From NCBI GenBank assembly GCA_009841015.1, contig VXMQ01000113.1, forward strand, positions 1 through 41,351: 41,351 nt of DNA, given 5' to 3'. A program made the translations under genes and the position numbers. Of the stretch, positions 1 through 8,942 are shown one piece after another (within the stretch, counting starts at the first letter, position 1; every line of letters begins with the position of its first letter). The notes beneath the pieces are model-generated. The model did not search any database, had not been told where the DNA came from, and was given only the letters and a program-made list of their open reading frames with translations. Origin of the DNA: Candidatus Palauibacter denitrificans (GTDB lineage Bacteria > Gemmatimonadota > Gemmatimonadetes > Palauibacterales > Palauibacteraceae).

Positions 1-55
<55 letters not shown>

Positions 56-70
56 TCCGAAAGACACGAC

Positions 71-97
71 GAGCGGGCCCCGGGTGGGAGCCCGCTC
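71..97. repeat. Inverted repeat upstream of the tRNA
   Basis: An 8-bp perfect inverted repeat (GAGCGGGC and GCCCGCTC) encloses an 11-base loop. It lies between the tRNA on the minus strand and the act operon on the plus strand. No T-run follows on either strand, so it is not a standard intrinsic terminator. It could be a processing or insulating hairpin. Confidence 0.5.
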
Positions 98-274
98 GGA
101 CGGACATATGCTAAAGGAGCGGGCCGAATCGGTCAACCTCGGCGGGCGCCGGATGGGCGGTTCGCGGGGACGGTTGCATCCACCGGAGCGGGGTTTACCT
201 TGTTCGCGACCCGGGCTTCCGCCGGCGGAGGCTGCCGGACGACTCACATCGTCGATTCCCCCTCAGAGAGGCGG

Positions 275-1084
275 ATGAAGATAAGCTCTCGCGCGGCCGC
301 GGGCGTCCTCGCCGCGGCCCTCGGCGCCACCGCCCTGGCGCTGTACCGGCCCTCAACCGGCGAACTCGAGCTCGCGGTCGCGAGCCTCGATCCGTCCTCC
401 TTCCTGCACGTCCAGGAGAGCGCGGATCCGCAGGCCGTGGGCGAGGGCGAGACGGCCGCGGCGGCGCTCCAGTTCGCCGAGGAGCAGGATCTCGCCACGA
501 TGCCCGCTCAGTGGCGCGCGATCTACGATCACGAGAACGCGAGCCGCGGGCCGGAGCAGCCCATCCCGTTCAACCACCGGTTCCACGTCACGGACCTCCA
601 GATCGACTGCATGTACTGCCATGTGGGGACGGAGCGGTCTGTGTCGGGCGTCGTTCCGTCGCTCGAGGTGTGCATGGGATGCCACCGCATCGCGGGCACG
701 GGGCTGCCTCCGGTCGAGGAGCTGCGTCAGTACGAAGCGCGCGGCGAGCCGATCGAGTGGGAGTGGGTGTACAAGCTGCCCGAGTTCGTGCAGTTCAGTC
801 ACAAGGCCCACGTGCGGAACCTCGAGTGCCAGGACTGCCACGGCCCGGTCGAGGAAATGGACCGGGTCTACCAGTGGGCGCCGCTGACGATGGGCTGGTG
901 CCTCGAATGCCACCGGCGGCCACCGTTCGACGGCGATGTCTCGACCGACCATACGCTGGCGCGGGACAACCCGCCGCCACAGGCGCCAGGGCCTCGTCAG
1001 CCGGAAGGGTTCTACCCGAGGGACATCGACACGGACTACGGCCGGACCCGGGCCCCCACGGATTGCGCGGCATGTCACTACTGA
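275..1084 (+). CDS. actA: ActA, pentaheme cytochrome c of alternative complex III
   Basis: This 269-residue exported protein begins with an N-terminal hydrophobic segment (about residues 8-24) that can serve as a signal or membrane anchor. It carries five CXXCH heme c motifs at residues 112-116, 133-137, 185-189, 209-213 and 264-268, the count expected for ActA. ActA passes electrons out of the quinol:acceptor oxidoreductase on the periplasmic side. The ATG at 275 is preceded by AGAGAGG and starts just before the hydrophobic segment. A TTG at 200 in the same frame would add 25 residues that do not look like a signal. The last heme motif ends one residue before the stop. The actB start lies inside the gene, 13 bases before its end, so translation is probably coupled. 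Confidence 0.93.
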   Translation: MKISSRAAAGVLAAALGATALALYRPSTGELELAVASLDPSSFLHVQESADPQAVGEGETAAAALQFAEEQDLATMPAQWRAIYDHENASRGPEQPIPFNHRFHVTDLQIDCMYCHVGTERSVSGVVPSLEVCMGCHRIAGTGLPPVEELRQYEARGEPIEWEWVYKLPEFVQFSHKAHVRNLECQDCHGPVEEMDRVYQWAPLTMGWCLECHRRPPFDGDVSTDHTLARDNPPPQAPGPRQPEGFYPRDIDTDYGRTRAPTDCAACHY

Positions 1085-4000
1085 ACGGGGGCAACGGCGG
1101 CTGCGGCTGCGCGGGGAGTTGCTCGGGTGGCGCCGCGCCTGAGGCCGACGCCCTGAACGGCGCCGCGGAGAATGGCGCGAACGGCACGGGGACCTCCCGG
1201 CGCCGCTTCCTGAAGGTGCTGGGGACTTCCGGGGCCGGGGCGGCGACGCTGGCGGCGTGCGGTCCGCCGGACTTCGGGGACAAGCTCATCCCCAGTCTCG
1301 TCGAGGAAGAGGGGATCACGCCGGGCGTTTCCGACACCTACGCGACCGTGCTGCCGGACGCGGGACCGGAACCGGTCGCCGTCCATGCGCAGGTGCGCGA
1401 CGGCCGGGTCCTCGGCCTGAGCCCCAACGATCGGTTCGGCGGAGGCACGAACGGCCTTTCCTCGCTCACGCACTCGACGCTGCAGGACCTCTACGATCCG
1501 GATCGCGTGAGTCAGCCGATCCAGCGCAATCCGTCCACGGAGGAGGGGGCGCCTCCCTTCCAGTTCGCGAACTGGGACGACGCGACGGCGGCGCTGACCA
1601 ACGCGGTGCGCGTCGGCGGCGCGGTGCTCCTCACCGGGCGGGTGACGGGCACGACGGGCCGCTTCATCGCGGAGTGGGCCCGCGTGATGGGGGTCGAACA
1701 CATCGCGTGGGAGCCGTTCTCGAACCAGGCGCTGGCGGGCGGGACCGCGGACGTGAGCGGCGGCGCGGGCATGCCGCGCTTCGACCTCTCCTCGGCGGAC
1801 CGGGTCGCCTGTTTCGGCGCGGATTTCCTCGGCACGTGGCTCTCCCCGACGCAGATGTCGGCGGGTTTCGCGGCGGCGCGGGACATCGACGCCCACCACC
1901 ACGCGAAGTTCACGTTCGTCGGCCCGCGGCTTTCCCTCACGGGCGCCAACGCGGACGAGTGGATCGAAGCGCGGGCGGGGACCGAGGGCGCCGTGGCGCT
2001 GGCCGTCGCCGGCGTCGTTGCGGCGGCGCGGGGCGTCACGCTTCCGGCCGGAGTGTCCGCTGTGTCGCCGGAGGCCGTCGCGGACGCCGCAGGGGTCTCC
2101 GCGGACGCGATCCGCGCGCTCGGCGAGGAACTGGCCGCCGCGGAAAACGCGGTCGCGATTCCGCCCGGGCTCGAATCGCAGGGCGCCGCCGCGCGGCAGG
2201 CGCACCAGGCGGTCGCCGCACTCAACGAGGTGCTGGGAGCCGTGGGTACGCGGGTCTTCCCGGGAGGCGGCGCACCCGAAGGCACCACGGCGAGCTTCGC
2301 GGACATCCAGGCCCTGATCGGGCGCATGCGGGCGGGCCAGGTACGCACGCTCATCGTGTCCGGGTGCAATCCGGCCTACGCGCTGCCCGCCGCCGCGGGG
2401 TTCGGCGAGGCGCTCGCTAACGTGGCGAACACCGTCGCGATCACGCCGCACCTCGACGAGACGGCGTCGGCCTGCGGCTGGGTGCTCCCCTGCCACCACG
2501 CGCTCGAGTCGTGGTGCGATGCGGACCTCGCGGACGGCGCGATGGCGCTCGGGCAGCCCCTCATGCACCCGGTGTTCGACACGCGGCAGCGCGAGGACCT
2601 GCTGCTGGACGTCGCGAACGCGGCGGGACAGGGCGGCGCGTTCGCCGGGGCGGACTACGCGACCGTGCTGCGGAGCACCTGGACCGAGCGGCTTGGCGGC
2701 GACGCCGCGTGGCTCGACGCGCTCCGCCTCGGCGGCGCCTCGGCGGCGGCGTGGGCGGGCGACGAAGGCGCGGACTCCGGTGCGGATCCAGCGCCCGCGG
2801 GCGGCGTTGACGGCTTTGCGGCCCCGCAGGCGCCCGACGGCACGCAGCTCGTCGTGTACCCGACGGCCCAGTTCTACGATGGCCGGGGCGCGAACCGTTC
2901 CTGGATGCAGGAGCAGCCCGACGCGATCACCAAGGTCGTGTGGAACTCCTGGGTCGAGATGCACCCCGACATGGCCGAGTCGCTCGGCGTCGACCGGGGC
3001 GACGTCGTCCGCGTCGAGTCGGCCCAGGGCGCCATCGAGGCGCCGGTCTACGTCTACCGCGGCATCCGTCCGGACACGGTGGCGATCCCGCTCGGACAGG
3101 GGCACACGGAATACGGCCGCTACGCGCGGAACCGCGGCGTGAACCCGCTGGACCTCCTCGCGGCGAACGCGGACCCCGGCTCCGGCGCGCTGGCATACGC
3201 CGGGACGGCGGTCACGGTCTCGGCCACGGAGGAGACGGCCCGGCTCGTCGTCACGCAGGGGTCCACCGACGACCAGGACCGGGAAATCGTCCACGCCATG
3301 AACGTGGAGGACGCGCTGCACGAGGTCGAGGCGCACGAGATCGACCTCGTCGAGCTGGTCGAGGCCGCGTGGGACTCCGATCCGAACAGCCCGTACCGCT
3401 GGGGCATGACCATCGACCTCAACGCCTGCACCGGCTGCGGCGCCTGCGTCACCTCCTGCTACTCCGAGAACAACATCCCCACCGTGGGCGAGGAGCAGGC
3501 CGCGCTGCGGCGCGAGATGTCGTGGATGCGGATCCACCGCTTCGAGGAGGAGGCGGAGGACGGCGGATTCCAGACGGTGCAACAGCCGATGCTGTGCCAG
3601 CACTGCGGCGACGCGCCGTGCGAGCCGGTGTGCCCGGTCTACGCGACGTACCACAGCCCGGAGGGGCTCAACGTCCAGGTCTACAACCGCTGCGTCGGCA
3701 CGCGGTACTGCGCGAACAACTGCCCCTACAAGGTCCGGCGCTTCAACTGGTTCAACCATGACGCGCGCGGCCGCGGCGACGGGGGCGCCTTCGCCTGGCC
3801 GCTGAACCTCCAGCTCAACCCGGACATCACGGTCCGCGAGGTGGGGGTGATGGAGAAGTGCACGATGTGCGTGCACCGGATCAACAAGGCCAAGATCGAC
3901 GCCAAGGAGGAGGGGCGGACGGTGCGGGACGGCGAGGTGATGACGGCCTGCCAGGCCAGCTGCCCGTCGAATGCGATCACCTTCGGCAACCTCAAGGATC

Positions 4001-4152
4001 CGGAGAGCGAGGTCTCCCGCAAGGCGAAGAGCGCCCGCGGCTACCACGCGCTCGGTGAACTCGGCGTGCGTCCCGCGATCACCTACCTCGAGGACGTCAC
4101 GCACCGGCACATGCCCGCAGGCGGGCACGGCGAAGACGAAGAGGCGCACTGA
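1072..4152 (+). CDS. actB: ActB, molybdopterin-oxidoreductase-like and iron-sulfur fusion subunit
   Basis: This 1026-residue protein is the electron-transfer core of alternative complex III. It has a twin-arginine motif SRRRFLKV (about residues 42-49), followed by a lipobox-like LAAC with Cys63, so it is probably folded in the cytoplasm, exported by Tat and perhaps lipidated. A long MopB-like domain follows; in this family it normally lacks molybdenum. The C-terminal third is a ferredoxin domain with 15 cluster cysteines: 786, 789, 792, 796, 842, 845, 850, 854, 874, 880, 884, 930, 933, 960 and 964. In the motif CVGTRYC, Thr877 stands where a fourth Cys is usual. This fits three [4Fe-4S] clusters and one [3Fe-4S] cluster, as known for ActB. 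The start overlaps actA by 13 bases. The N-terminal 40 residues are Gly/Ala/Asn-rich with extra cysteines. Confidence 0.93.
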   Translation: MSLLNGGNGGCGCAGSCSGGAAPEADALNGAAENGANGTGTSRRRFLKVLGTSGAGAATLAACGPPDFGDKLIPSLVEEEGITPGVSDTYATVLPDAGPEPVAVHAQVRDGRVLGLSPNDRFGGGTNGLSSLTHSTLQDLYDPDRVSQPIQRNPSTEEGAPPFQFANWDDATAALTNAVRVGGAVLLTGRVTGTTGRFIAEWARVMGVEHIAWEPFSNQALAGGTADVSGGAGMPRFDLSSADRVACFGADFLGTWLSPTQMSAGFAAARDIDAHHHAKFTFVGPRLSLTGANADEWIEARAGTEGAVALAVAGVVAAARGVTLPAGVSAVSPEAVADAAGVSADAIRALGEELAAAENAVAIPPGLESQGAAARQAHQAVAALNEVLGAVGTRVFPGGGAPEGTTASFADIQALIGRMRAGQVRTLIVSGCNPAYALPAAAGFGEALANVANTVAITPHLDETASACGWVLPCHHALESWCDADLADGAMALGQPLMHPVFDTRQREDLLLDVANAAGQGGAFAGADYATVLRSTWTERLGGDAAWLDALRLGGASAAAWAGDEGADSGADPAPAGGVDGFAAPQAPDGTQLVVYPTAQFYDGRGANRSWMQEQPDAITKVVWNSWVEMHPDMAESLGVDRGDVVRVESAQGAIEAPVYVYRGIRPDTVAIPLGQGHTEYGRYARNRGVNPLDLLAANADPGSGALAYAGTAVTVSATEETARLVVTQGSTDDQDREIVHAMNVEDALHEVEAHEIDLVELVEAAWDSDPNSPYRWGMTIDLNACTGCGACVTSCYSENNIPTVGEEQAALRREMSWMRIHRFEEEAEDGGFQTVQQPMLCQHCGDAPCEPVCPVYATYHSPEGLNVQVYNRCVGTRYCANNCPYKVRRFNWFNHDARGRGDGGAFAWPLNLQLNPDITVREVGVMEKCTMCVHRINKAKIDAKEEGRTVRDGEVMTACQASCPSNAITFGNLKDPESEVSRKAKSARGYHALGELGVRPAITYLEDVTHRHMPAGGHGEDEEAH

Positions 4153-5519
4153 TGGCGACCGCGGAGGCGAAGGTGCCCGCCACCCCGACGCTGGCCGAGG
4201 CGAACCGCGACATCACGCGGCCCATCTCGATGCCCGAGAAGCGCTTCTACCTCGTGCTCGGGGTCGCCGCCGCGGGCCTCGCCCTCATGTTCGGGGCCTG
4301 GTTCTACCAGATCGGGGCCGGCATCGGCGTCGCGGGCATCACCCACCCCGTCTTCTGGGGCGTGTACATCACGACCTTCGTCTTCTGGGTCGGGATCGCC
4401 CACTCCGGGACGCTGATCTCGGCGATCCTCTACCTCTTCCGCTCCGGCTGGCGCACGACGATCAACCGGACCGCGGAGGCGATGACGATCTTCGCGGTGA
4501 TGACGGCGGGACTCTTCCCCCTCATCCACCTGGGTCGCGTCTGGTACTTCTACTACCTGATGCCGTACCCGTCGCAGCGGCAGATCTGGCCGGACTTCCG
4601 GTCGCCGCTGGTGATGGACGTGTTCGCGGTGTCGACGTACCTCACGATCTCCGCCCTCTTCTGGTACACCGGCCTCATCCCCGACTTCGCGATCCTGCGC
4701 GACCGGGCCAAGGGCTGGATGTACAAGATCTACGGCGCGTTCTCGCTCGGGTGGCAGGGGACGGTGAGCGAGTGGCGGCACTACCGCCGCATCTACCTCT
4801 ACATGGCGGGGATCGCGACGCCGCTGGTGCTGTCGGTGCACTCCGTGGTTTCGTGGGACTTCGCCCTCTCGATCGTGCCGGGCTGGCACTCGACGATCTT
4901 CGCCCCGTACTTCGTGGCCGGGGCGATCTTCAGCGGGGTCGCCCTCGTGATCACGATCATGATCCCGCTGCGGTGGGCGTTCGGGCTCGAGGCGTACATC
5001 ACCGAGAACCACTTCGAGAACATGGCGAAGCTGGTCCTCCTCACGTCGCTCATCGTCGGCTTCTCGTACGGGACGGAGTTCTTCCTCGCCTACTACTCGG
5101 CGGACCCGATCGAGATCGAGAGCTTCCGCTGGCGGGCGATGGGAGCCTACGCCCTGCCGTTCTGGGTGATGGTGTTCTGCAACGTGGTCGTGCCGCAGGC
5201 GCTGTGGTTCAAGAAGGTCCGCACGAGCCTGCCGGCGCTGTTCGCGCTCACGATCTTCGTCAACATCGGGATGTGGTACGAGCGGTTCGTGATCATCGTC
5301 ACGTCGCTCGCCCACGAGTACGAGCCGGGCGGCTGGGGCCTGTACACGCCGAGTTGGGTGGAGATGTCGATTCTCGTCGGCAGCTTCTGCTGGTTCTTCT
5401 TCTGGTTCCTGCTCTTCTCGCGCAGCCTGCCGGTGATCTCGATCGCCGAGGTGAAGGAGCATCTCGCACACGAGCACGCGCACGGAGACGGCGGAGACGC
5501 CGGGGATGGCCATGAGTAG
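4152..5519 (+). CDS. actC: ActC, NrfD/PsrC-family membrane subunit
   Basis: A 455-residue polytopic membrane protein of the NrfD/PsrC family, with about ten hydrophobic helices. In alternative complex III this subunit binds menaquinol or ubiquinol in the membrane and docks the iron-sulfur part of ActB. Charged and aromatic residues lie in the early helices (for example the run HSGTLISAILYLFR), as is usual in the family. The C-terminal tail is His/Asp/Gly-rich (HEHAHGDGGDAGDGHE) and cytosolic or periplasmic by inference. Its ATG shares one base with the actB stop (TGATG), so translation is coupled. Confidence 0.93.
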   Translation: MATAEAKVPATPTLAEANRDITRPISMPEKRFYLVLGVAAAGLALMFGAWFYQIGAGIGVAGITHPVFWGVYITTFVFWVGIAHSGTLISAILYLFRSGWRTTINRTAEAMTIFAVMTAGLFPLIHLGRVWYFYYLMPYPSQRQIWPDFRSPLVMDVFAVSTYLTISALFWYTGLIPDFAILRDRAKGWMYKIYGAFSLGWQGTVSEWRHYRRIYLYMAGIATPLVLSVHSVVSWDFALSIVPGWHSTIFAPYFVAGAIFSGVALVITIMIPLRWAFGLEAYITENHFENMAKLVLLTSLIVGFSYGTEFFLAYYSADPIEIESFRWRAMGAYALPFWVMVFCNVVVPQALWFKKVRTSLPALFALTIFVNIGMWYERFVIIVTSLAHEYEPGGWGLYTPSWVEMSILVGSFCWFFFWFLLFSRSLPVISIAEVKEHLAHEHAHGDGGDAGDGHE

Positions 5520-6015
5520 CGGCGTCCTCGGGCAGTATGACACGCTGCACGGCACGCTCGACGCCATCACGCGGCTGCGGGAGGCGGGACACCGAGACAT
5601 CGAGGTCTTCTCGCCGATTCCGTCGCCGGAGATCGAGGAGGCGATGGACATCCACTCCTCGCCGGTGCGCGTGTGGGCGCTGACGGGCGCGATCACCGGG
5701 TGTACGCTGGGGGTGCTGCTCACGGCGGGCACGTCGCTGGCCTACCCGCTCGTCACGCAGGGCAAGCCGCTCGTGTCGCTGCCTCCGTTCGTCGTGTTCA
5801 TGTTCGAACTCACCGTGCTGCTCACGGGGATCTTCGGGCTGGTCGCCCTGCTCGTGCACACGAAGCGGCCGGTGATCAACCTCGACCCCGCGTATCGAAC
5901 CTCCTTCTCGGTCGACCGCTGGGGCATCTTCGTCCCGGTCAACGGCGAGGGGCACGCCGCCGCCGAGGCGCTGGTGCGGGAGACCGCCGCGGTGGACGTG
6001 GAGGTGCAGGGATGA
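5506..6015 (+). CDS. actD: ActD, DUF3341 membrane protein
   Basis: A 169-residue protein of the DUF3341 family, the ActD subunit of alternative complex III. An N-terminal soluble part (residues 1-50, beginning with the family-typical run GVLGQYD after a short lead) precedes two transmembrane helices near residues 57-80 and 92-118. A short C-terminal soluble region follows. The subunit is structural and anchors the complex in the membrane; it carries no cofactor motif. The gene starts 14 bases before the end of actC. A second ATG two codons downstream (5512) is an equally possible start. Confidence 0.9.
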   Translation: MAMSSGVLGQYDTLHGTLDAITRLREAGHRDIEVFSPIPSPEIEEAMDIHSSPVRVWALTGAITGCTLGVLLTAGTSLAYPLVTQGKPLVSLPPFVVFMFELTVLLTGIFGLVALLVHTKRPVINLDPAYRTSFSVDRWGIFVPVNGEGHAAAEALVRETAAVDVEVQG

Positions 6016-6638
6016 CCGCCCGGGCCGCCGCGACCGTGGTCCTCGCCGCCTTCGCGCTGGGCGGCTGCGACGACCAGATCAAGCACCTGGATCAGCGGAC
6101 CCCGTTCTTCAACACGATGTCCTGGCAGCCCTCGGTGGAGGCCTACGAGGAGCGGGCGCGGTTGCCGGTGCCCGGCACGATGCCGGTCGACGGCGAGCGC
6201 ACGTACGACCTGCTGGCGGCCGACACCATGCTGGTCAGCCCGATCTCCGGCACCGAGGCCGACCTCGCCCGCGGGGCGGAACTGTACAGCCAGTTCTGCA
6301 CCGTCTGTCACGGCGTGACGGGGGCGGGCGACGGCTCCGTGGTGGGGCAGAACCGGATTCCGGACATCCCGCTCCTCAACATCCGGGGCGAACTCACGCG
6401 CGGATACACGGACGGCTACATCTGGGGCATGATCGGGAACGGACGCGGGTTGATGCCGCCCTACCGGCGCATCCCGGCCATGGACCGCTGGTACCTGGTC
6501 GCGTACGTGCGGCAACTGCAGGCCGAGGCGATGGCCGAGGAAGCGGCGGCGGCCGAGGCTGCGGCGGCTGAGGCGGCGGCCGAAGCGGCGGCGGAGTCCG
6601 AAGCGGGCGAGGTCCCCGGGACGGGAGGAGGCCTGTGA
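6012..6638 (+). CDS. actE: ActE, monoheme cytochrome c lipoprotein
   Basis: A 208-residue exported lipoprotein. The signal peptide ends in a lipobox LGGC (Cys18), and a single heme motif CTVCH lies near residue 97. A distal methionine is likely in the run GRGLMPPYRRI, as in class I cytochromes c. In alternative complex III ActE is the monoheme cytochrome that relays electrons towards the terminal oxidase or a soluble carrier. The C-terminal 40 residues are a low-complexity Ala/Glu tail not needed for the cytochrome fold. The start ATG overlaps the actD stop (ATGA). Confidence 0.92.
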   Translation: MTARAAATVVLAAFALGGCDDQIKHLDQRTPFFNTMSWQPSVEAYEERARLPVPGTMPVDGERTYDLLAADTMLVSPISGTEADLARGAELYSQFCTVCHGVTGAGDGSVVGQNRIPDIPLLNIRGELTRGYTDGYIWGMIGNGRGLMPPYRRIPAMDRWYLVAYVRQLQAEAMAEEAAAAEAAAAEAAAEAAAESEAGEVPGTGGGL

Positions 6639-7915
6639 GCGGCGGCGGCGACCGTCCGGCGCTCACGACGGGCGAGGCGCTGAAGACGATCAGCGGCCGC
6701 ATCCCGACGGTGTGGCTGGCCGTGTGGCTGGCGGCGGTCGCGATCGGGGCCGTCGGCTTTGCAACGACGGTCGGCGGCGACGCGCAGCGCGCCTGGATGA
6801 GCGTGTGGTCGAACTTCCTCTTCTGGACCGCGATCTCGATGGCGGGCATCGTCTTCGGGGCCGTCCTCCAGGTCGCGAAGGGGCACTGGGGCAAGAGTTT
6901 CCGCCGGCTGGCCGAGGCCGCGGGCGCCTTCCTCCCTATCTCCTTCGCCCTCTTCTTCGCGCTCCGGCTGGGCGCCGAGCACGTCTTCCCCTGGATCGGG
7001 CCTGTGGAAACATCGCACCTGAACCGCGACTGGCTGACGCTCGAGGGCGTCTTCATGCGGAACGGGGTTCTGCTCGCGGTGCTCTATCTGCTCGGCTTCG
7101 TGTGGCTCTTCTACTCGATCCGGGCCGACGCGCCGCTGGTCGCCGCGGAGAGCCGGGGGTGGCGCAAGGCCGTCGTGTCCCTCTTCGCCCGGCGCTGGCG
7201 CGGGGACGACGTGGAGGTCGAGCGCTGCCGGAGTCGCATCGGGCGGCTTTCCGCCGTGCTGATCCTGAGCTGGGCCGTCATCTTCTCGCTCCTGTCGTTC
7301 GATTTCGGGATGTCGCTCACGCCGGGCTTCATGAGCATGGTGTGGGGGCCGTACTACTTCATCGGCGGCTGGCTCGGCATGCTCGCGCTCGTCGCGGTCA
7401 TGGCCCACCGCTACAACGGGCGGACCGACGGGATCCGGCTGTGGGGCAAGTACGACTTCCACGATCTCGGCAAGCTGACGTTCGCCTTCGTGGCGTTCTG
7501 GACCTACCTCTGGTTCGCCCAGTATCTCGTGATCTGGTACGGCAACATCCCGCGCGAGACGAACTTCTTCATGCCGCGTTCGACGGGCGCCTTCGGCTGG
7601 ATGTTCTGGCTCCAGATGGTGCTCATCTTCGCCCTCCCCTTCCCCTTCCTCCTGGGGCGGAGCCCGAAGATGAGTTCGCGCTGGCTGGCGTTCGTCGGGT
7701 TGCTGATCCTGATCGGGTTCTGGGTCGAGCGCTGGAACATGGTGGCGCCGTCGATCTGGCACGGGGAGGGGCTGCCGCTCGGCGTGCCGGAGGCGATGAT
7801 CTCGATCGGGTTCGTCGGCCTGTTCGCCCTCGCGTACGGCGCCTACTCGACGACCTTCCCGAAGGTCCCGATGCGCGAGACGATCGCGCTGGGGAGTCCC
7901 GGCCGCGGCCCGTAG
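6635..7915 (+). CDS. actF: ActF, second NrfD-like membrane subunit
   Basis: A 426-residue polytopic membrane protein with about ten hydrophobic segments, related to ActC (NrfD-like). In alternative complex III, ActC and ActF form the two large membrane subunits. The GTG start overlaps the actE stop (GTGA) and is preceded by the strong ribosome site GGGAGGAGG at 6622-6630. This is the last act gene here. No cytochrome oxidase genes follow, although in many genomes act and cox genes are adjacent. Confidence 0.92.
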   Translation: MSGGGDRPALTTGEALKTISGRIPTVWLAVWLAAVAIGAVGFATTVGGDAQRAWMSVWSNFLFWTAISMAGIVFGAVLQVAKGHWGKSFRRLAEAAGAFLPISFALFFALRLGAEHVFPWIGPVETSHLNRDWLTLEGVFMRNGVLLAVLYLLGFVWLFYSIRADAPLVAAESRGWRKAVVSLFARRWRGDDVEVERCRSRIGRLSAVLILSWAVIFSLLSFDFGMSLTPGFMSMVWGPYYFIGGWLGMLALVAVMAHRYNGRTDGIRLWGKYDFHDLGKLTFAFVAFWTYLWFAQYLVIWYGNIPRETNFFMPRSTGAFGWMFWLQMVLIFALPFPFLLGRSPKMSSRWLAFVGLLILIGFWVERWNMVAPSIWHGEGLPLGVPEAMISIGFVGLFALAYGAYSTTFPKVPMRETIALGSPGRGP

Positions 7916-8076
7916 GCGGCCGCCAATTTCTGCCCAAGGGACAGAGGGGTGCCCCAGGCGGCCTCCGGCCTCTATTTTCAAACGCTGGCTGAACGCTGGC
8001 CGTATGACGTGACGGCGCGGACCATGCCGATCTGGCGTGGCCTCGTGCCGCGAAGTTCTTGACCGAGGCGGTTTGG

Positions 8077-8376
8077 ATGGAGCTTTCCGACAACTACGAG
8101 CAGATGCTGCAGCGAACGACCGCGACGGTCGAGAAGTACCGCGAGGGGGCCGAGGAGCTGAGGGTGAAGCTCCGCGAGGCCCGCGCCGGCCGAAAGGTTC
8201 AGATCATGGCCATGATCGACCGGCTGGAGCGCAAGTACGACGGGGCGAAGACGCGCCTCGAGGAGCTTTCCGACTCCGAGGAAGACGGCAGGAGCCAGGC
8301 CCTCGGCGTCCTCCACCAGAAGGTGGTCTCCGAACTCTCGGACATGAAGCGGACGATCCAGACCCGCATCCGCTGA
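8077..8376 (+). CDS. Small coiled-coil protein, unknown function
   Basis: A 99-residue protein rich in Glu, Arg, Lys and Leu, with heptad-like spacing through most of its length. It has no signal peptide or membrane segment. I do not recognise the family. The ATG at 8077 has GAGG at 8065-8068 with good spacing and is preferred over a TTG at 8059. The gene stands alone, 160 bases after actF. It converges on another small coiled-coil gene on the opposite strand. Confidence 0.6.
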   Translation: MELSDNYEQMLQRTTATVEKYREGAEELRVKLREARAGRKVQIMAMIDRLERKYDGAKTRLEELSDSEEDGRSQALGVLHQKVVSELSDMKRTIQTRIR

Positions 8377-8397
8377 CCCCGGCTTCCTGAGTCGTCC

Positions 8398-8414
8398 TCG
8401 ATGTGCAACATCGA
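8398..8414. repeat. Inverted repeat between two convergent small genes
   Basis: Perfect 7-bp arms TCGATGT and ACATCGA enclose a 3-base loop, between the stops of two convergent genes (8376 and 8454). The position suits a shared terminator, but there is no T-run on either side. Confidence 0.4.
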
Positions 8415-8453
8415 TGGCGAAGCGACCGATCGCAGCGCTGATGCCGGATCGGG

Positions 8454-8759
8454 TCAGCCAGCGTCCACGGCGGTGTCCGGCAACGGGACTCCGAGCACAC
8501 GTCCCTCGAGTCTGGCCACGGCCATGCGCGTCTTGGCCAGTTCAGCCGCCACCGCGTCGATGCGGCCGCCGAGCTCGGCCCGCACGCCACCGATGTCGCC
8601 CCGCAGCTCAAGGCGCAGATCCTTGATGTCGCCCCGAAGCTCGTCGCGAACGCCATCGATACTGTCCGCGAGATTCCCCGTGAGCTTGACCAACGCCACG
8701 CCCAAGCCGACGATGCCCAAGAATATGGTGACAAGTCCGATGATCACTTCCAACCCCAT
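8454..8759 (-). CDS. Small membrane-anchored coiled-coil protein
   Basis: A 101-residue protein with one N-terminal transmembrane helix (about residues 5-27), followed by a helical region with repeated units: ELRGDIKDLRLELRGDIGG, then a further ELGGRIDAV. The 11-residue periodicity (ELRGDI, LELRGDI, AELGGRI) resembles the helical rods of small hypothetical proteins found widely in bacteria. GGGAG lies 11 bases before the ATG. Function unknown; a self-associating membrane-tethered coil is the simplest reading. Confidence 0.6.
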   Translation of the reverse strand: MGLEVIIGLVTIFLGIVGLGVALVKLTGNLADSIDGVRDELRGDIKDLRLELRGDIGGVRAELGGRIDAVAAELAKTRMAVARLEGRVLGVPLPDTAVDAG

Positions 8760-8942
8760 CGCTGCCGACTCCCGTTGGAGGTTCCGCGCACCGCCCGGCC
8801 CACCGGCCGGGGCCTTACGGACACGAACCTCCCCGCCCCGATCAAGGTGGTATCAAACGGCGCACGCTTCAAGCCGGAGTCTTGGCCATCCAGGACACCC
8901 GGCTCAGTCGTAGCGGATCAGTCCGGGCACTGGACGCCGTGT

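Noticed and set aside
200..274. Upstream TTG start for actA
   Set aside because: The extra 25 residues are not signal-like, and the ATG at 275 has the ribosome site.
1078..4149. Long open frame of 1023 codons antisense to actB
   Set aside because: Its product is Arg/Val/His-rich with no domain, and it mirrors the third-position GC of actB. It is a shadow of the real gene.
7930..7985. Possible terminator after actF (GGCC-TCC-GGCC followed by TCTATTTT)
   Set aside because: Only a 4-bp stem and a broken T-run; too weak to call.
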